DNA of 64,000 bases from Muscardinus avellanarius. Lineage: Eukaryota; Chordata; Mammalia; Rodentia; Gliridae. The notes beneath the pieces are model-generated. The model saw only the letters and a program-made list of their open reading frames with translations, ran no database searches and was not told the DNA's origin. Each line of letters opens with the position of its first letter. Position 1 is the first letter of the stretch. Below are positions 48,869-61,503 of the stretch, one piece after another. The DNA lies in NCBI GenBank assembly GCA_963383645.1, contig OY726572.1:68269738-68333737 (forward strand), read 5' to 3'. The position numbers and the translations under genes were made by a program.

Positions 48869-51589
48869 TAGTCCTCTATCAGTGGGATAGTTAGCAAAAA
48901 TCTTCTCTCATTATGTTGGCTCTCGGTAGAGGTTCTTGATAGTTTCTTTGCCATACAGAAACTCTTCAGTTTAATGAAATCCCATGTATTTATTTGTCTT
49001 TTAGTTTCTTGTCCCTTGGGTCTTGTTGAGAAAGTGTTTGTCTATGCCTTTGGGTTGCAGTTTTGGACCTATGTTCTCTTCAAGGAGCATCATGGTTTCT
49101 GGTCTAATTTCCAAGTCTTTGATCCATCTTGAAAGACTTCTATTCTGATTCACTGGTCTATGTATCTGTTTTTGTGCAAGCACCATGCTGTTTTTTATTA
49201 CTGTGGCTTTGTACTATAGTTTAAAGTCAGGTCTTGTGATTCCTGTGGCATGGTTTCTGATGCTGAGAAGTTCTTTGGCTATTTGGGAATTTTGTTGCTC
49301 CAAATGAATATAGGACTTGTTCTTTTATGTCTGTGAGAACTGTTCTTGGGTATTTAATGGGTATTGCATTGAATCTGTATCACTTTTGGAAGTATGGCCA
49401 TTTTGATGACAGTGATTCTGCCTATACATGAACATGGAAGATCTTTCAATCTTCTAAGTTCTCAATTATTTTAAATGTTTTATAATTTTCTCTAGAGGTC
49501 TTTTACCTCCTGAGTTAAGATTATTCATAAGTAATTTTTTGAGGAAAATCCTAAGTAGAAGTATTTTCTGAATTTCTTTTTCAGTGGATTTATGGTTGGT
49601 GTACAGAAAAGGTTTTAATTACTTAGGATTGAATTTATATCCAGATGCTTTGCTGAATTTGTGATCAGTTCTATTAGCCTTTTTGTTGAGTTTGTTAAGT
49701 CTTAGTATCATGTCATCTGCAAAGTGTGAAAGTTTGAGGGTTTTTTTTTCTATTTGTATTCCTTTGATTTTTCTCTTCTTGCCTTATTGGTCTGGCTAGA
49801 ATCTCACGTACTGAATTGAAAAGAAGTGGTGATAATGGACATCATTGTCCCGTTTCTGTTTTTAAGGAAAAACTTTTTTCCCCATTTAATATGATGCTGC
49901 ATAATAATGGATTTTGGGTTTTAATCCATTTTTCCACATTATTTCTTTTTAACAGGGAGTTGAGCCAATGTATTTTCAGTGTGATTATTGAGAGATGATT
50001 TTTAAAATTCCTAACATATTGAGATTTAACATCTGTATGAGATAGTGTTTGTTCCTCTTTGCTTTATCATCGGCTGGATGGACATTTTTGTTTCTCTAGT
50101 TCTGGTGTTTATTACTTATTTCTTCTTTGCAGCTAATCTCTTTGAGTATTTTCTCTAGCGCTGGTTTGGAAGACATAAATCCCCTCAGCTTCCTCCGTGG
50201 AGGATTTTAATTTCCTCATCTAATTTGAGAGATTGTTTTGCTGGGTAGGAAATTTTTGGCTACAAGTTGTTTTCTTTCAGAGTTTGGAATATTCTACTCC
50301 AGCCCCTTCTGGCTTTCATGATTTTGTTTGGAAAGTCTGGAGTTACTCTAATTGGTTTGCCTCTGAATGTTACTTGGTCTTTTTGTTTTTTGTTTTTTGT
50401 TTTTTTTGCCTTAAGAATCTCTTCTTGGCTTCCACATTGATAAGTTTGACTCTTATCTGGCATGGTGAACCTTTACTCTGAACTTGTTTAAAGGGATTGC
50501 TGTATGTTTCCTGTATCTGTGTATTAACCTCTTGCTTTATGTTTGGAAAATTTTCTGGTGTTACTTCTTTGAAAAGATTGTTGATCCATTTGATTTCACA
50601 TTCTTTTTGCTCTTCTATGCCAATTATTCTTAGCTTAGCTCTTTAAAAATGGTCCATATTTGTTCAAGGTCCAATTCATGCTGTCCAATTGTTCTTTCTA
50701 AGTTATACACTTTGTATTTGTCTTTAGAGTCATCATCTCTAGGAGTGAGATTCTATTCTCCATGTGGTCTAATCAATTATTTACAGTTTGAATTGATGTC
50801 TTTACTCTGATGATTACATCATTTATTTCCTTCAGACTCTCTAAATTCTTTTCAGCAGTCCTATATTATTTCTACAGTTACATTCCTGATTTAAGCTTCT
50901 GAAAATCTCTACAATGGCTCGTTGTCAGGTTGTATTATTGTGGTGTTGTTGGAGCTCATTGCTTCCTTGTTTTTTCTCTTCTCATGATTCCAGAAGTTCG
51001 TGTCTGTTGCTTTTGATAGATTTGTCTCAGTCTCTGAGTGTCAGCTGGTACATCTAAGGGCAAGTTGTATTGTACTCAACAGTGAAGTTTGAGTGAGGAG
51101 GGAAGCAAAGTCATAAATGCAAAAATATGGTAAAGCCTCACATGGAATGTAATGTAGTACATATTAGAGATTAGAGATAGTGAATATGTAGTAGTATTCT
51201 AGCAACCACTGTGAAGTTTCTGGTATAGTTATATTAAGTGGATTTAATACAAGGCAAGAAAGAGAAAAGAGAGGACAAAAGAAAAAAGAATGAAAATGGA
51301 TAGAATTGAGTAGGTATGTACAAGGAAAGAAGCTTGGGAAAGGGTTTGGAAGGAAGGTGAGTAAATAGGCATACACACTCACACACACACAAAAGAAGAA
51401 CAAAAAATCAAAACAGCACAAGCAACATATTAATGCAACTCTACAAATAAAGATGATTCAGCACACTGGGCCTCTGCAGTCTCTATGCAGGCACCCAGTG
51501 CCACTGACACCTTTCCTGCTGCAAACCTGGATCTCTGAGTCTTACCCAGGCTATGCAGATGGCTGGTATCAATGGGGCTGGATCTATTT

Positions 51590-52348
51590 TTTTTAATGAG
51601 ACATATTAGATTTTATTTTCATTGGTACATTATAGTTTCACATCATAATGTGGTTCGTATTGACAATGGCATACCTTTACACAGTACTTGGTGCACTCCC
51701 TCCCAACCTGCTTCTGCTTCCCCCACTTTTCAACAATGAGTGTCCAGGTTAAGAATGCTGCATTAACATTGTACACAACTCAAACATAGCTCCTTGGTTA
51801 ATTACCTCACCTTTCTTCCTCCCCTACCCTTCCTTTCTACTTTTGCTGAGGTTTACCTTCCGTTATCTGGAGTCCCTCTGGTATCCCTAATACTCCCTAG
51901 TTTGGGCACATTAGAGAAAACATATGTCCCTTCTCTTTCTGTGCTTGCCTGATCTCACTTAGCATAATGTTCTCCATGTCTTTCCCTTTTCTTGCAAATA
52001 ACATGATTTTGTCCTTCTTTATTGCTGAATAGAATTCCATTATGCGTATTTTCCATAATTTTTCAATCCATTAATCTGTTGATGGAGACCTAGGTTCCAT
52101 ATTTTGGCTATTGCAAATTGTGCTGCTATGAACATGGGTATGTATATGTTACTGTAGATCACTGATTTCAACCCCTTTGGAAAGATACCCAGGAGTGATA
52201 TAGCCAGATCATATGGTGGATCCATTCCCAGTTTTCTAAGAAATCTCCACACTGATCTCCATAGCAGCTGGACTTGTTTGCACTCCCAGCAACAGTATAA
52301 AAGAGTTCCTATTTTTCCAAATCCTCATCAGCATCTGTTATCATTTGA

Positions 52349-52382
<34 letters not shown>

Positions 52383-52705
52383 TGCTACTCTGCTTGGGGT
52401 TAGATGGAATCTCAGTGTAGTTTTGATTTGCATCTCCCTGATGGCTAATTATTTGAACATTTTTCATGTATCTATTGGCCATTTGTATTTCTTCTTTTGT
52501 GAAGTGTCTATTCAGTTCAGTTGCCCATTTCTTGAATGGTTTATTTGTTTTACTAGTATAGATTCTTTTGAGCTCTTTGTAAATTCTAGATATTAGCTCT
52601 CTAGCAGAGTGGAGGCTGGTAAAGATCCTCTTCCATTCTGTAGGGTTTCTCTTTAGGTTCTCAATGGTTTCCTTTTAACTTTTAAATTTAATGCCATCCC
52701 ACTTG
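51590..52705 (-). mobile_element. L1 fragment of a different subfamily
   Basis: Minus-strand L1 3' end with a different 3' UTR ('cattggtacattatagtttcacatca') and ORF2 tail ('MWRFLRKLGMDPPYDLAISLLGIFPKG'). An internal T run lies at 52351-52379. It is inserted in the 5' UTR of the surrounding L1. Confidence 0.8.
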
Positions 52706-52711
52706 TTACTT

Positions 52712-54030
52712 CTTTTTTTTAGTGCACTGTATTTATACATCATGATGGTGTAACAAAACGTGTGTAGACATAAATACACATATCACCCAGCCAGGTCCCA
52801 CCCAGTCACCAGTTCCTACCCATCCCTCCCTCCCATGCTTGGTTTAGTGGTTGACTTCGATATGGATAATTACATCATGCGCTTTAAAGAGTTTAGCTCT
52901 CCCCCTCCCATCCCCAGAGTTAGGTTGCCTTATTTGCTCCTCTATAGGATCTCCATTTTTACCTGGAGTTCCTCCTATGACCTCATTCACCCTAGCATTC
53001 ACATATTAGTGAAAGCATCCGATTCCTTAATTTTTGCGACTGACTAATCTCACATAGCATCATGTCATGAAGATCCATCCATTTTCCTGAAAATACCTTG
53101 CAATTAATTTTTTTATGGCTGAGTAAAATTCCATTGTGTACATATCCCAAAGTGTTGCCATCCATTAATCTGTTGATGGACATCTTGGCTGGTTCCACAG
53201 TTTGGCTACGGTGAATTGTGCAGCTATGAACATAGATTCACATGCATTAGTTTGGGTAGATGCATGCATTCCTTTTGGGTAGATACCCAGAAGTGGTATT
53301 GCTAGATCGAATGGTACAGATTTGTTCCCATTCTTCTGAGGATTCTCCATACTGTTTTACAAAGTGGTTTCACTAATTTGCAGTACCACCAACAATGTTT
53401 TAGAGTTCCCACTTCTCCACATCCTTGCCAGCATCTGTTGTTGTTTGTGTTTTGAATGATTGCCATTCTAGTTGGAGTTAGGTGAAATCTCAGGGTAGTT
53501 TTGATTTGCAACTCTCTGATTGTCAATGATGTTCAACATTTTTTCGTGCATTTATTGGCCATTTGAATTTCTTCTATCCTGAAGTGTCTATTTAGTTGGC
53601 TTGCCCATTTTTTGATTGGATGATTTGTTGTTTAAGTTTTGAGTTTCTTGAGTTCTCTGTATATTCTAGATATTAGTCCTTTATTGGAGGGATAGGTGGT
53701 AAAAATCTCTCATTCTGTTGGCCTTCGATTGAGATTCATGACAGTTTCCTTTGCTGAACAGAAGCTCTTCAATTTCATGCAATCCCATGCATTGATTTGC
53801 CTTTGGGTTTGTGGTGCCTTTGTGGTCCTGTTGAAAAAGTTTTATCTGTGCCTATGTGTTGCAGTGTTGGACCTATGCCCTCTTCGAGGAGCCTTAAGCT
53901 CTCTGGTTTAATTTCCAAGTCTTTGATCCAATTGAATTGACTCTTGTGCAGGGTGAGAAAGTGGGATTAATTTCCAGTTTTCTGCATATGGGTAACCAGT
54001 TTTGCCAACACCATTTGTTGAAGAATCGAT
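52712..54030 (-). mobile_element. 5'-truncated L1
   Basis: Minus-strand L1 3' UTR with the standard form after 'ggttgac' (52851) and an ORF2 tail to about 54030 ('[39 protein letters not shown]'). It lies back to back with the 51590-52705 element. Confidence 0.8.
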
Positions 54031-55265
54031 CTATTTTTAAGTACAGGTCTCCCTCAACGCTTTCCACAGGTCTTGGTCTCTCCCTGCCTCCATAGGTGGT
54101 GGATGCCTCTGAGACCAAACTCAATGTAACAGTCTCTGTTCTCCACAGCTAAGGCTGGGCTCAGCTGACTTTTCCCCATTCACCACAATTGGGTGGTCTG
54201 TGGTGATCCTGGAGATCCTACTCATTGGGTCTACTGTTAAGTGTAGGTCTCCCCACACACACTTTCCACTGATGCACAGGCTAAATCTGTCTGAGCCTCT
54301 GCTATAGCCAACAGCAGACTCCACTTTCAACTTTTCTGGGTTGAATTGCAGAGTCTCAGACCCAAAAAGATTGTTGAGACTGCGCACATCACTGGGGGCT
54401 CATGCTGGGCTTTCTTCTGTGGGACGACAGCTTCACTCATGGTATTGCTGCACACAGGTCTGGATCTCTGGCAGGCATGGTAAGCTCATCTACCACTGCT
54501 GCAAGTTGTGGAATCCATCCCTCCCTTTGCTGGGTTCCACCACAAAATCTCAGACCCAGGGCATTAATCAAGCTATGTGAGTCCCACAGGACACACATTG
54601 GGCTTCTCCTGTGGGGACCGCAGCTTCACTTACAGTGTTGTTGAGCACTGGTCTGGATCTCTGGAGGGCGTGGTGGGCTTGGCCACCGCTGCTGAAAATT
54701 GTAATTGGTGTTTGCACAGGAGGAACTGATGACTTACAATTCAGATGATCTAGGGCTGGTTACTCAGGTTCTTGGTTGTTTTCTTGTCGCTGAAGTTGGA
54801 TTCAGTGAGGCAAGGTAGCACCGGTGTGGCGCCCATGGCTGCAGGGAGTTCAGGCTTCTTTTCTGGTGATGTTCAGTGCCACTCTGGATCCCTGTAGGGT
54901 GTGACTCTCAAAATGCCACTGCTGGAAGTTGTAGCTGGCGTTTGCGATGGGAGAACTAATGGCTTACTACCCTGTTGATATGCAGCTGCTCACCTCAAGT
55001 CCTTGGTTGTTCTACTGTTTGTCTCTGGAGTTGAGTGTGGTGAGGTAAGATGGTGCCACTCTGGTGGGCGCTGCCACAGGTGGGAGGGTTTGGCTCTCTG
55101 ATCAGCCTTCTAACATTTTGTTTTTATTTCCTGCCACCTTGTACCTATCATTTTATTCCTCTACTGGGAGTATTTTCTGGCTTTGTAGAAAGCTGTTTTT
55201 AAGGCAGTGGAGAGTAGTGGCAGCATGACTTGTATGTCACCATCTTGGTCACCATCTTCCCAGAA
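54030..55265 (-). mobile_element. L1 5' UTR with tandem monomer-like units
   Basis: Units containing TCTCAGACCC start at 54353 and 54548, 195 bases apart, and both go on to 'cttctgtggg' / 'ctcctgtgggg', 'cagcttcac' and 'tctggatctctgg'. Two more divergent units follow. The far end (55240-55262) has two copies of 'caccatctt', the YY1-type 5' end of L1. Probably the 5' UTR of the L1 that starts at 46968, separated from it by later insertions. Confidence 0.65.
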
Positions 55266-55279
55266 CAACCTCTTCTTTT

Positions 55280-55994
55280 ACGTACATTTCTACTCAGTCC
55301 AACGTTTTATTCTTCAAATTATCCTCTGTCATTTCTACATTTTCTATTCCGATTTGTCCTTGTGGCCCTGTGCTTAAGATAAAGAGTTACAAACTTACTT
55401 CCTTTAGAATATTTACCTCCTTAGAGCCCCAAATTCTGCCTTTTCTCCCCCTCTTATCACCAGTATTAGTGAGAAAACTATCAGATATTAGTCCATAATA
55501 CTTTCAGAACAGCAGTAGTCTGGCCTTCCACAATAAAAATTTAAACCAATAAAATAGAATATTAATAATCCAAGTTTCATTTTAATACAAGTGAAAAAAC
55601 AGCTCTAAATTTAAAATTAGAAAGTGAAAATATGAGTAGAGTAACTCTTACATATGAAACATCTGCCCCACCTACTTTTGCTCTGTTGAACAAGCATCAT
55701 CATCAACTCGGATTTCAATTTTTATACTCATGAACTTTAAGAAACAAAATTAGAAAGAACAGAAAACAGGCTGTCAGTTATCCTCTTGTTGGAGATATGG
55801 AGACACAGATATTGTGAGAGTATAAAGCATCAGTTCAGAGCCACATACCTCGTAAATGTCAAAAATGCAGTAGATCTCTAGACCTAGTATGATACTTTCA
55901 CTCATTATTACAAGCTATTTAGACTATAGTATTAAATTTAATGGGTTGTGGGAGAGAATACTTATAGAAAACTTTAACACCTTTCTTTCCACCC
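55280..55994. repeat. Intron-1-like sequence below copy D exon 1
   Basis: Aligns with 27070-27757, 38850-39715 and 40640-41263 ('tgtgcttaagataaa.agttacaaactta', 'aggctgtcagttatcctc'). No coding exon is seen. Confidence 0.6.
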
Positions 55995-56300
55995 CTGACA
56001 TACTCAGAGGAGAGGTAACATCAACTGCACATCCAAGGGTTGAAGAGGCAACACCAGAGGTTGTCTGGATGGCTGAATCCAAAGAGTACACATTTGAAGC
56101 TTCCTAGTCACTGTTTTGATGATTCAAATTGGTTTATAGACACCTCCATGGGAGCCCCAAAATTCTACCAGTTGTTGGTAGGTTTAGTGGAAGAATGATG
56201 TCACAAAAGGGACAGATTAAAGGTATGAGAGAGACAATAGGAAGATCAGATTGCCAATCAGAACACAGGATTGGGGGGAGAGAATGCTGGGAGAGTTTTC
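55995..56300 (-). promoter_or_regulatory. Exon 1 and promoter of copy D
   Basis: ATG-TCA-G at 55995-56001, CRE variant TGATGTCA on plus (56196-56203) and CCAAT-type ATTGGC near 56255. The splice donor is lost: the bases after CAG read GGGTGG. Confidence 0.65.
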
Positions 56301-56455
56301 AGAGTATCTGAGTAGCTGAGACTTCTTAAGCTAAAATGTTTATTAATGGACAAATTTATGTTTCATACATTACATTTTACTACTTTGTTTGCTGTATGTC
56401 ATATCTTCTAATTTTTGTTCTTTTAGTATGCTTCTCAATTTCCCCTGTCTTTTTT

Positions 56456-56662
56456 TTTTTTTTTGAGGTACTGGGGATGGATCTCAGGGTCATGGTGCCT
56501 TCAGGCTACACCTCCAGCCATACTACAGAGCTGAGGATGGCCACAAACCTACGATCCTCCTGTCTCATCCTCTCAAGTACTGGGATTACAAGTGTGCACC
56601 ACCATGCCCAGCTTTTCTCATTGCTTCTAAAAACCCAGGGTTTCCTATTCATTGTGTGTGCA

Positions 56663-56710
<48 letters not shown>
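56456..56710 (-). repeat. Old SINE and (GT)n microsatellite
   Basis: A degraded minus-oriented SINE (56456-56613) is followed by a GT run at about 56668-56709, in the same relative place as the run at 14549. Confidence 0.85.
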
Positions 56711-56711
<1 letters not shown>

Positions 56712-56749
56712 TGCTATCTTTAGGTACTCCAACATAGGAAGACATATTC

Positions 56750-57270
56750 ATGATTTTTTTTTGTCGATGAGTGTTTAACAAGGTATTGTGTACATGACCT
56801 AATGGATTTGTGGAGAAAATAAAAGAAGGCCTGCAAGAAATGTACTGTGGTGAGTTTCAGGGAGCACCCAAGCAGAAGGCCGGTGTCTGCAGTCAGCGCA
56901 CTCTGATCTCTATGGCCTTAGCTGTCAATGCCCTGGTGTGTTCTCTTCTTACTAACTTCTCTTCTCAGTGTGGTCAGGTGACTCAGGTCTGAATTGCTAC
57001 TGATTTCTCAAAGAAATAGTTTGAGGAAGTCTATAGTTGTTATAACTTTTCTTGGTGGTAAGCTTAGATTTGTCTATTTGGGGTTTGTGATAGTGACAGT
57101 GAGTAGATACTGTATGATAAAAGTTGTCAAGAGCCCAGAAAAAGACAAGTTCCTAGACAAGAACCCAAAGATAAATATTGCATTTATAGACTGGTTCATT
57201 CCATCTGTTCCAATTATTCTACCAGTGCTTATTATGAAATCCTATTTTTTTACTGACTGTGTTTGAAATT
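56750..57270. repeat. Recurrent intergenic block U, copy 4
   Basis: Fourth U block and the closest to copy 1 ('ttcttactaacttctcttctcagtgtgg', 'caggtctgaattgctactgatttct'). Confidence 0.65.
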
Positions 57271-57384
57271 ATGCTTGTTAGAGAAGAAACTGTGGAAAGT
57301 TTCTCATTGTAGATAAAACACTTAGAGTTTACGTTATGTGAATTATATTTCAAGAAATAATTTTTAAAATATAAATTTTTATTT

Positions 57385-59418
57385 CTTTTAGAATCTGGCA
57401 ATTAAACCCAGGGGTTTTCTACCTCTGAGCTATACCATCAACCCTGTATTTTATTCTTTTTATTTGAAACAGAGTCTCACCAAGTTATAGAGTGCCTTAC
57501 TAAGTAGCAGACAGAGCTGGGCACGAACCTCCAATCCTCCTGTCTCAGCCCTTCAAAAACAGGATTACGAGCAGGTACCACCACATCCGCTTACAATTTC
57601 CTAATTTTCCCATGGTAATTATGTGCTGCTCCATCCTCTTCTTCTCCCCATCAATTCTTTCCCATCCTCTCCTCACTAGCCTTCGGCATGACCACTTCCC
57701 TCACACCTGTCTAGGACGCTTGTGCATGTGGGTACTTCTGTCCTACAACATGGGGACAGCAGTCTCCTGCATGTGTACACTTGCTGTTCGCAATGCTGGG
57801 GATGGGGGCAGGTAACCAGTTTTCTTCCAATGCTTCCAATTGTGGCACTGCAGCAGGTAGCCCTAGCATGTCCCTCAATTGAGTATTCAGTCCCCTTTCC
57901 AGGTTTGATTTTATCTATTCATAACATCTGGTTATGGTGATCTGAAAGCAAGGTTGGCCACATGCAAAAGCAGAGGACTTCAGGGACCACAGGCCTCGCA
58001 GCCTCTACGTGGCTCCTTTGCTTGTGGTGTGGTCCTGGCCTTTGCTCAAAGTCATTATTAAAGGAGCACAGTGGAACTGGTCTTAGTATTTGAAGGTTAA
58101 TTCAAATAATGCGCTTACTGTCCTGCTTCCTGGGTGTTTAATAGATTATCAATATTCAACATCATGATCTTTGTGATTTTCACCCTGTCTCAGATCATGA
58201 GGCTATATACCAGAGCATTATTTGTTCACAGGAAAACTGAGCTCATGCAATTCTCTTTAGATTCCCCCTTCTTTTCTATTTTTTTCTCATCTGTGATGTT
58301 AGGTAACCTGTGAGAATATATCTGAAACTTATTTTTTCAAATGTCTGTCTTATTGGGCATAGTCCTAAGGATATTCTCCACACAGATATTTTCCCCTTAT
58401 TCTTGTCAATCTAAACTCTAAATCTGCCATGTTCAAGCCCTTCCTTTTTTCTTTCCTTCCTTTCTTTTCTTTCGTCCTTCCTTCCATTCTTTGCTCCTTC
58501 CTTCCTACACTTCCTCCCTTCCTCCTTCCTTTTTCTTTCTTTATCTCTTCCTTTGATACTGTATGATGAAACCAAGGGCATTCTACCTCACAGTTACACC
58601 CCCAGCTGTATTATATTATTTGTTGTGATACAGCATTAACAAAATTAGTGAGTCTTGCTAGATTGATGAGTTTTGTCTGAACCTCTTTCATTTTTCCATT
58701 CACTGGGGAAAAAAGTATGCAACACTATATGTTTCTAACTTTTTTCCTTTAAACCTAATCTCAGATTTTTTTCTACTAGTCCTACCAGTGATTCCATTTC
58801 TGATTATTAAAATCCACATCTCTCTTTATTTCCCTCTCTTTATCTCTCTGATCTTTTTCTAAAATTGTGTATTTAACCCACGGGCATTCTCTCTCTGAGC
58901 TATATATACAGCCATATTTAATTTTTTGTTTTAAAATAAAGTCTTACTAAGTTGCTGCAGGCCTTGCTAAGTTGCTGAGGCTGGCCTCAAACCATATGAT
59001 ACTGTCTCGTCCTCTCAAGTACTGGTATTAGAGGCATTTGCCACCATGCCCTGTCCCATCCTGTTTCCCCTTCTTGTGTTCCAAGACCTGGTCCATATTC
59101 CTTTCTATTTCCTCACTTATCATTTCCCTCCTGTACTCCCAAACAAATTGTCTAATATAGTGTATGATCCCCACATGTTCAAAGAAAATGAGAACAGTTA
59201 TTTGAAATGTCAATGAACTCTTTATAAGCTATATACTAATCATTTCTGTGATATTTTATTCAACTAAGTTTTTTAAATGTGTAATAAATAAGCTTCCATC
59301 GATCATTATCAACATTTTATGTAAATCTATATTCTTTATATCTTCCAAGAAATATATGCACGTCTATACATGTAAACTATTAGGTACGTATGTGATATTA
59401 CCAATCCTGGAAGCTCTC
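57385..59418. repeat. Duplicated intergenic block W, copy 2
   Basis: Pairs with 15576-17660, including old SINEs at 57390-57598 and 58870-59055 and a T/C-rich stretch at 58440-58555. It lacks the young SINE at 15366. Short frames are not conserved, and no gene is seen. Confidence 0.7.
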
Positions 59419-59619
59419 TTAACCTACACAATCATAATAATGAGGAATTTCTCTTTTTCTCGCTCAGTAAAGAACTGCACCCTCCTGCAAGGCCGTGTCT
59501 TTGGCAGCATTCTCTTGCTCTTGCTCTGGCCTCTGCTCTCTTGTATGGTGCTAGAAATTACTGGCTCAGGATCATTTTGTTTCCTCCTTGGAATTGGGTG
59601 TGATGCAAAGTCTTCAAGT

Positions 59620-59848
59620 AGAAATTTAGAAGGGAGGAGGGAAGGAAAATCTCTAAAATACACAATGTAATTAGACATATCGAAGTCAACCACTAAGCCA
59701 AGCAAGGGAGGAAGGTAAAGGGAGGGAATGAGGTGGGAATTGGGTAGGGGTAAATCAGTGATGTGTGCATGAATGTACACAAGTTTTTTTTAACCCCAAA
59801 ATGATATATGAATATAATGCACCAATAACAAATAAAAAAAAGAAATTT
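59620..59848 (+). mobile_element. Short L1 3' end inside copy B exon 3, 8-bp target duplication
   Basis: AGAAATTT at 59620-59627 and 59841-59848 flanks about 213 bases of L1 3' UTR ('gtgggaattgggtagggg', 'atgcaccaataacaaa') with an A-rich tail. Gene A reads straight through here with a single AGAAATTT (near 17900), which gives the empty site. Confidence 0.9.
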
Positions 59849-61503
59849 GTTCTTTTTTGCGTGGTGCCTAGGACAAATGTGGAAACAGGGTAACTCTGTA
59901 GAGCAGTGCAGGTAATGTTGTGTAGGGTGCAGGCCTGGAAGCAATAGAATGAGGGCCACTGGGCTGAGTAGAGGTGGCCAACCCCAAGCTGGATGCATTA
60001 GTGGATGCTATGGGAACTGGTGTGGCAGGGCCCACCTGGATGTGCTGGCAGGAGCTGCTGGGGCTGGTTTGCCTGCAGTGGGTGGAGCTGAGTGAGTGGC
60101 AGCAGGCTGGGCAGGGTGAGAAGCTGTGGGCCTCTGTAAGGCCAGAGACCGTGGCTCTGGATTAACAGGCTGAGGTTGAGGTATTTCTGGGCTGAGAAAA
60201 GGCAGAGGCACCAACTTCCTGGGTGGTGGCAGCTCATCCTGGTATAGTAATGGTAAGTTATTTCCAGAATAGCTCTCTCTTTTCTGGACAAATATTTTTG
60301 GTCTCTTCTGACTCTTCAGCCCATGTGGGGCATCCCTTCATGATTTGACAGCCAGGGATACCTGGAGGTCTTTGATGTTGGCTGAGCTTCCCAGAGTGCA
60401 GGAAGAAGAAAGCTCAGTTTTCTTGTCACACTTCTTCCCCAGAGCATGATAAACCTGCACGGACTCTAGCATTGCAAAGCAGAGAACTGTGAGACTTCGC
60501 ACATATTTCTTGGATGAGTTCAGGTGCCTTCCTTCTTTTCTTTCTCTGGGAATCCTGTGGCTTCTCTTATGCCTTGGGCACATTTCCTGAGAGAAATGTA
60601 TCTTGATCTTTCCTGGTTTGGTTTTCTCTGCTCCTTTTGCTCTCCACCTTCCCCGTAGCCCCATAGATTGGCAGGTTTTGCTAGATACACCTTCAGAAGG
60701 AATGCAGTGAGAAGCCTCAGGTCTAATCCCAGGAGCTCCGTCACTGGCTACAGTACTGCCAGAAAGCATAATTCCTTAAGATAGGCAGTCAGGGTCCTTT
60801 GCCTGGAGTTTGGCTTTAGGGACCTCATCGATGGACGAGAGGCTTTGCGCTTTTTATCCTTGACTTATTACAGGGCCAATGCAGGGTGTTTGCCTTGGCC
60901 TCCATCTCCGTTACCCCTATGTCCCTCGAGTCTTCAGGTGTTGTTAGGGTGAAACTTTGGTATTGGTCAGCCACTGTCAAGAAGTTCAGAAGCTGGAGAA
61001 GGTGAATATCCTCCACCATTTTATTGATGTCTTCCCAATCAGTGCTGCTCTCAATCCCAGTCTCAAGTGTCCCTCAGTCCTCAAGACTCAGGTTGTTCTT
61101 TCCCAAAATGCCAATTTCACACGCAGATTTCTCAGGGCTCATGGGATCCAGGCAGGACAGGAGCTCGTCAATATCCAGGGTTTCTATCAGGTACTATGGA
61201 GGATTGTGATTTTCTCCTGGGAGCTCATAAGCATCCGGAGGCTTTGAAATCTCAGTTTCAATCTGCTCCAAATTCTCTTCCTCTATTAGTACCTGGCTTT
61301 TAGTGGGATCCAATTGGCTGGATTCTGTTCTGGGTGTGGTATGGAACTGTCTCCAAGTTCAGGTTGTAGGCTTCTGTCTTGTACCTGGCTATTTCTGTTG
61401 CTGTTGAACTCAGGGACTTCTGAAATATGAGGCTGACAGAATTTTTGCCTTGCGGGTCTCAATCCCAGAGAAGTGTCCATCCTCATGGCAGTGTCAATGT
61501 CTG

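Larger units (their letters stand above)
46968..51590 (-). mobile_element. L1 split by a solo LTR
   Basis: Minus-strand L1 with 3' UTR at about 46975-47340 and ORF2 tail to 47937. ORF2 resumes at 48864 and continues to about 49920. After a gap in homology come ORF1 remnants (about 50080-50900, 'QVTFRGKPIRVTPDFPNKIMKARRGWSRIFQTLKENN') and 5' UTR sequence to about 51590. Most of ORF2 is missing, and it is full of stops. Confidence 0.8.
43685..56001 (-). pseudogene. C2orf78-like pseudogene, copy D
   Basis: The exon 3 remnant is at 43685-45176. Its acceptor TTGCAG is intact, but the frame is broken and the C-terminal part present in gene A is missing. Peptide traces such as 'KSKDNIHPGRKSGQ' lie at about 44185-44391. 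The exon 2 remnant (about 45483-45744) is only about a third of normal length and begins after ACTG instead of ACAG. Intron 1 is filled by an L1/LTR stack (46362-55265). Exon 1 survives at 55995-56001 but its donor reads GG instead of GT. It is closest to copy C: both share the same 3' end sequence ('aagtttaac.tc.t.ccaaagtg') and the same missing C-terminus. No full product is possible. Confidence 0.75.
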
